Shown here: positions 62,801-64,000 of the stretch, in pieces | Numbering within the stretch: position 1 is the first letter of the stretch | Layout of the letters: every line of letters starts with the position of its first letter | DNA from: Porites lobata | Taxonomy: Eukaryota > Cnidaria > Anthozoa > Scleractinia > Poritidae | Reading direction: 5' to 3' | Assembly (NCBI GenBank): GCA_942486035.1 | Contig: CALNXK010000007.1 | Coordinates: 4,151,001-4,215,000 of the forward strand | Length of the DNA stretch: 64,000 nucleotides | The notes under the pieces: model-generated | Database searches by the model: none | What the model was told of the DNA's origin: nothing | The model's input: the letters and a program-made list of their open reading frames with translations, nothing else | Made by a program: the position numbers and the translations under genes

Positions 62801-64000
62801 CACGCCCGATAACATGTATTGCGATTAGATTGCGTGACTGTATGAAAAGCTGTTATCCCGGAAAAGGAGAACAAATTATGGATCACAGTCCTTTTTTTCT
62901 GAATTACAAGAGAAATATTCAAGCTATCATCAAAGTAACTTTCAGATTGTATGCTTTGATTCCTGTAGGATACTCAAGGTAAAATACTATACTGCTTGGT
63001 AACCTCTCGGTCGAATCATGACGGTCGAATCATGACCGTCGAATCATGTCTAAAAATCAGGGTGTATACACCGCACTGAAATCAGCTGTAACTCATAACA
63101 AAAAGTGACAAAAAGTGCATGTGCCAATTAGGAAGTTGCTACCCAATGTGACTGCCTTGAAGAAGTATTTTGTTCTGCAAGCACGTGGTTTTTGTACAGA
63201 CTATTCATGTCCTCTCAGATGACTATTTTTTTAAAGCTTGCTCTGTAATTTATTAATATTAGTTTCCTCTTAATTATGCAATCATGTGATAAGGTTGAAT
63301 TTTTAATTTTTGTTTTCACTGGATAAAGGCCAAGATGAGCCAGACACCATTGGCCCTGAGGGAGTAGAAAAACTCTGCAAGGACTTAGGAGTTGATCCAG
63401 AAGATGTAAGAACCTTTTTTTTCCCTCACTCTCTTGCCCTTGTTTGCTTGTCTTTTTTTCTGTGGTGCTCGTGCATGGCTTCTTGTTTCACTTGTGCAAG
63501 ACCAAATCAGCCGTGTGCATATAGCTCATTATAAAGAGAGGTCATAATATTATTATTGTTATTATTCACTTGGTCTGTACTTGAAGCTCATGTCCAGCTA
63601 CATTTCTTCAAGCCTCAATTTGCAACAGAACGAAGTGTGGTAAAACATTTATGATGTTAGCCGATTTATTTTATCTTTTCACCTCTGCAGACTGTAATGC
63701 TTGTCTTAGCGTGGAAATTACAAGCAGAAACAATGGGATTTTTTACTTTTCATGAATGGAGCAAAGGGATGCTATCAATAGAGTAAGAACTTTTAAAGTT
63801 ACTGCAGAGTTTATTTTTCAATTAACCTACTTGTAAACTCATGATGTGTAGGGAACATTATTATAATAATACACTGTATTTTTACCCAGTTGTGATTCAA
63901 CAGCAAAGCTCAAAGCTCGTCTGAACAGCTTGAAGTCATTAACAAGTGACAGCACAACTTTTAAGAAGATTTACCGTTATGCATTTGACTTCTGTAGGGT
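56821..64000 (+). CDS. DCUN1D4: DCUN1D4/5-like cullin neddylation co-factor (partial, 3' cut off)
   Basis: DCUN1D proteins dock the NEDD8 E2 and a cullin to promote cullin neddylation, switching on cullin-RING ubiquitin ligases; DCUN1D4/5 are mostly nuclear. Exons: 56821-56923, 59930-60047, 61158-61240, 63329-63405, 63691-63782, 63890 to the window end, all GT-AG and in phase, ~194 residues so far (human DCUN1D4 is about 290). No UBA domain. A basic, NLS-like PPRRKRK is at residues 49-55. The potentiating-neddylation domain begins near 88: RTWFEHYAG, DTIGPEGVEKLCKDLGVDP, MLVLAWKLQAETMGFF, EWSKGML, IYRYAFDF. The last bases AGGGT may hold a donor. The upstream limit of exon 1 is uncertain: the frame is open back to 56734, with an acceptor-like TTTTTCAG before 56772. 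Met48 could serve as a shorter start. Choice between DCUN1D4 and DCUN1D5 is not settled, as the gene may predate their split. Confidence 0.93.
57205..57222. repeat. (AAAT)n microsatellite
   Basis: Short AATA/AAAT tract in the first DCUN1D intron, in otherwise unremarkable AT-rich sequence. Confidence 0.7.
58639..58840. mobile_element. Palindromic repeat fragment with CATGAAAAGTT words
   Basis: TACATGAAAAGTTCGGCGTC (about 58648) faces its near inverse ACCAAACTTTTCATGTA (about 58782-58798). A third, direct copy GCTCATGAAAAGTTCGGCGT follows at about 58818. It looks like a small element plus a second end. Duplications not resolved. In DCUN1D intron 1. Confidence 0.55.
59353..59788. mobile_element. 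TA-flanked MITE with ~180-bp arms
   Basis: It starts GACCTTTTTACCAATATGG and ends GGTAAAAAGCAC, with arms that stay inverted-repeat through CATTACAATCTTATTC (about 180 bp). TA flanks both ends (59351-59352, 59789-59790). Non-coding, in DCUN1D intron 1 just before exon 2. Confidence 0.82.
60585..61078. mobile_element. TA-flanked element, GACCTTAT-type ends
   Basis: CACCTTATTCACAGTAACCG at the left faces the inverse of GACCTTATCATGATACCCG at the right, both followed by CCATCTTT, with TA outside (60583-60584, 61079-61080). A 100-codon plus-strand ORF inside shows no known domain. In the intron between DCUN1D exons 2 and 3. Confidence 0.6.
61915..63088. mobile_element. 1.17 kb TA-flanked element with iterated ends
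   Basis: The ends CAGCTGATTTCA and TGAAATCAGCTG are inverted and flanked by TA (61913-61914, 63089-63090). Inside them each end has GTATACACCC or its inverse, then three tandem forms of CATGATTCGAC(C/G)GT in opposite orientation. The ~0.9 kb interior has only short ORFs. In the intron between DCUN1D exons 3 and 4. Confidence 0.82.

Noticed and set aside
1..64000. CRISPR arrays, bacterial operons, rRNA genes
   Set aside because: No regularly spaced short repeats with unique spacers, no prokaryotic gene organisation, and no rRNA-like sequence were seen.

Overview
This is eukaryotic nuclear DNA, most likely from an anthozoan cnidarian (a stony coral or close relative). It is AT-rich. Coding exons are short and GT-AG spliced, with introns of about 0.1-3 kb. 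It carries a high load of small inverted-repeat DNA transposons of kinds familiar from coral and sea-anemone genomes. The two conserved genes are animal chromatin/ubiquitin-pathway genes. The species assignment is inference; no marker gene fixes it.

Three protein genes can be built by hand. (1) Minus strand, about 1.26-5.11 kb: a C-type-lectin-domain, single-pass membrane receptor with a long cytoplasmic tail carrying four YxxV/YxxI motifs, two of them spaced like an ITAM. A decayed copy of its lectin exon lies just upstream of the functional one. (2) Minus strand, 21.14-55.38 kb: a complete PDS5 cohesin regulator in 41 coding exons, every splice phase consistent, giving 1387 residues. It has an N-terminal HEAT-type body, a Lys/Ser-rich C-terminal region with an AT-hook, and a basic last exon of ten residues. 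(3) Plus strand, 56.82 kb to the window end: the first six coding exons of a DCUN1D4/DCUN1D5-like cullin-neddylation factor, cut off by the window edge. PDS5 and the DCUN1D gene are head to head, with about 1.4 kb between their start codons. Both act in the nucleus, but a functional link beyond the shared intergenic region is not shown.

The 5.1-21.1 kb stretch has no recognisable gene. It holds a nested pair of TTA-flanked elements (6.44-7.70 kb), a 4.0 kb foldback element with about 360 bp arms and a TA target duplication (12.00-16.03 kb), small palindromic elements and microsatellites. The introns of PDS5 and DCUN1D hold many more. These include elements with perfect 9-bp target duplications (Mutator-like), TWA duplications (Harbinger-like), TA duplications (Tc1/mariner/pogo-like) and 6-bp duplications with CAGGG ends, a 5'-truncated LINE with an open RT frame antisense to PDS5, and a three-copy 200-bp tandem repeat inside an inverted repeat.

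No rRNA gene, intact tRNA gene, CRISPR array or bacterial-type operon is visible. The most interesting items are the lectin receptor with its ITAM-like tail and dead lectin exon, a PDS5 splice acceptor whose pyrimidine tract seems to come from a retroposon tail, and a transposon nested in another with an intact paralogous empty site in the same window.
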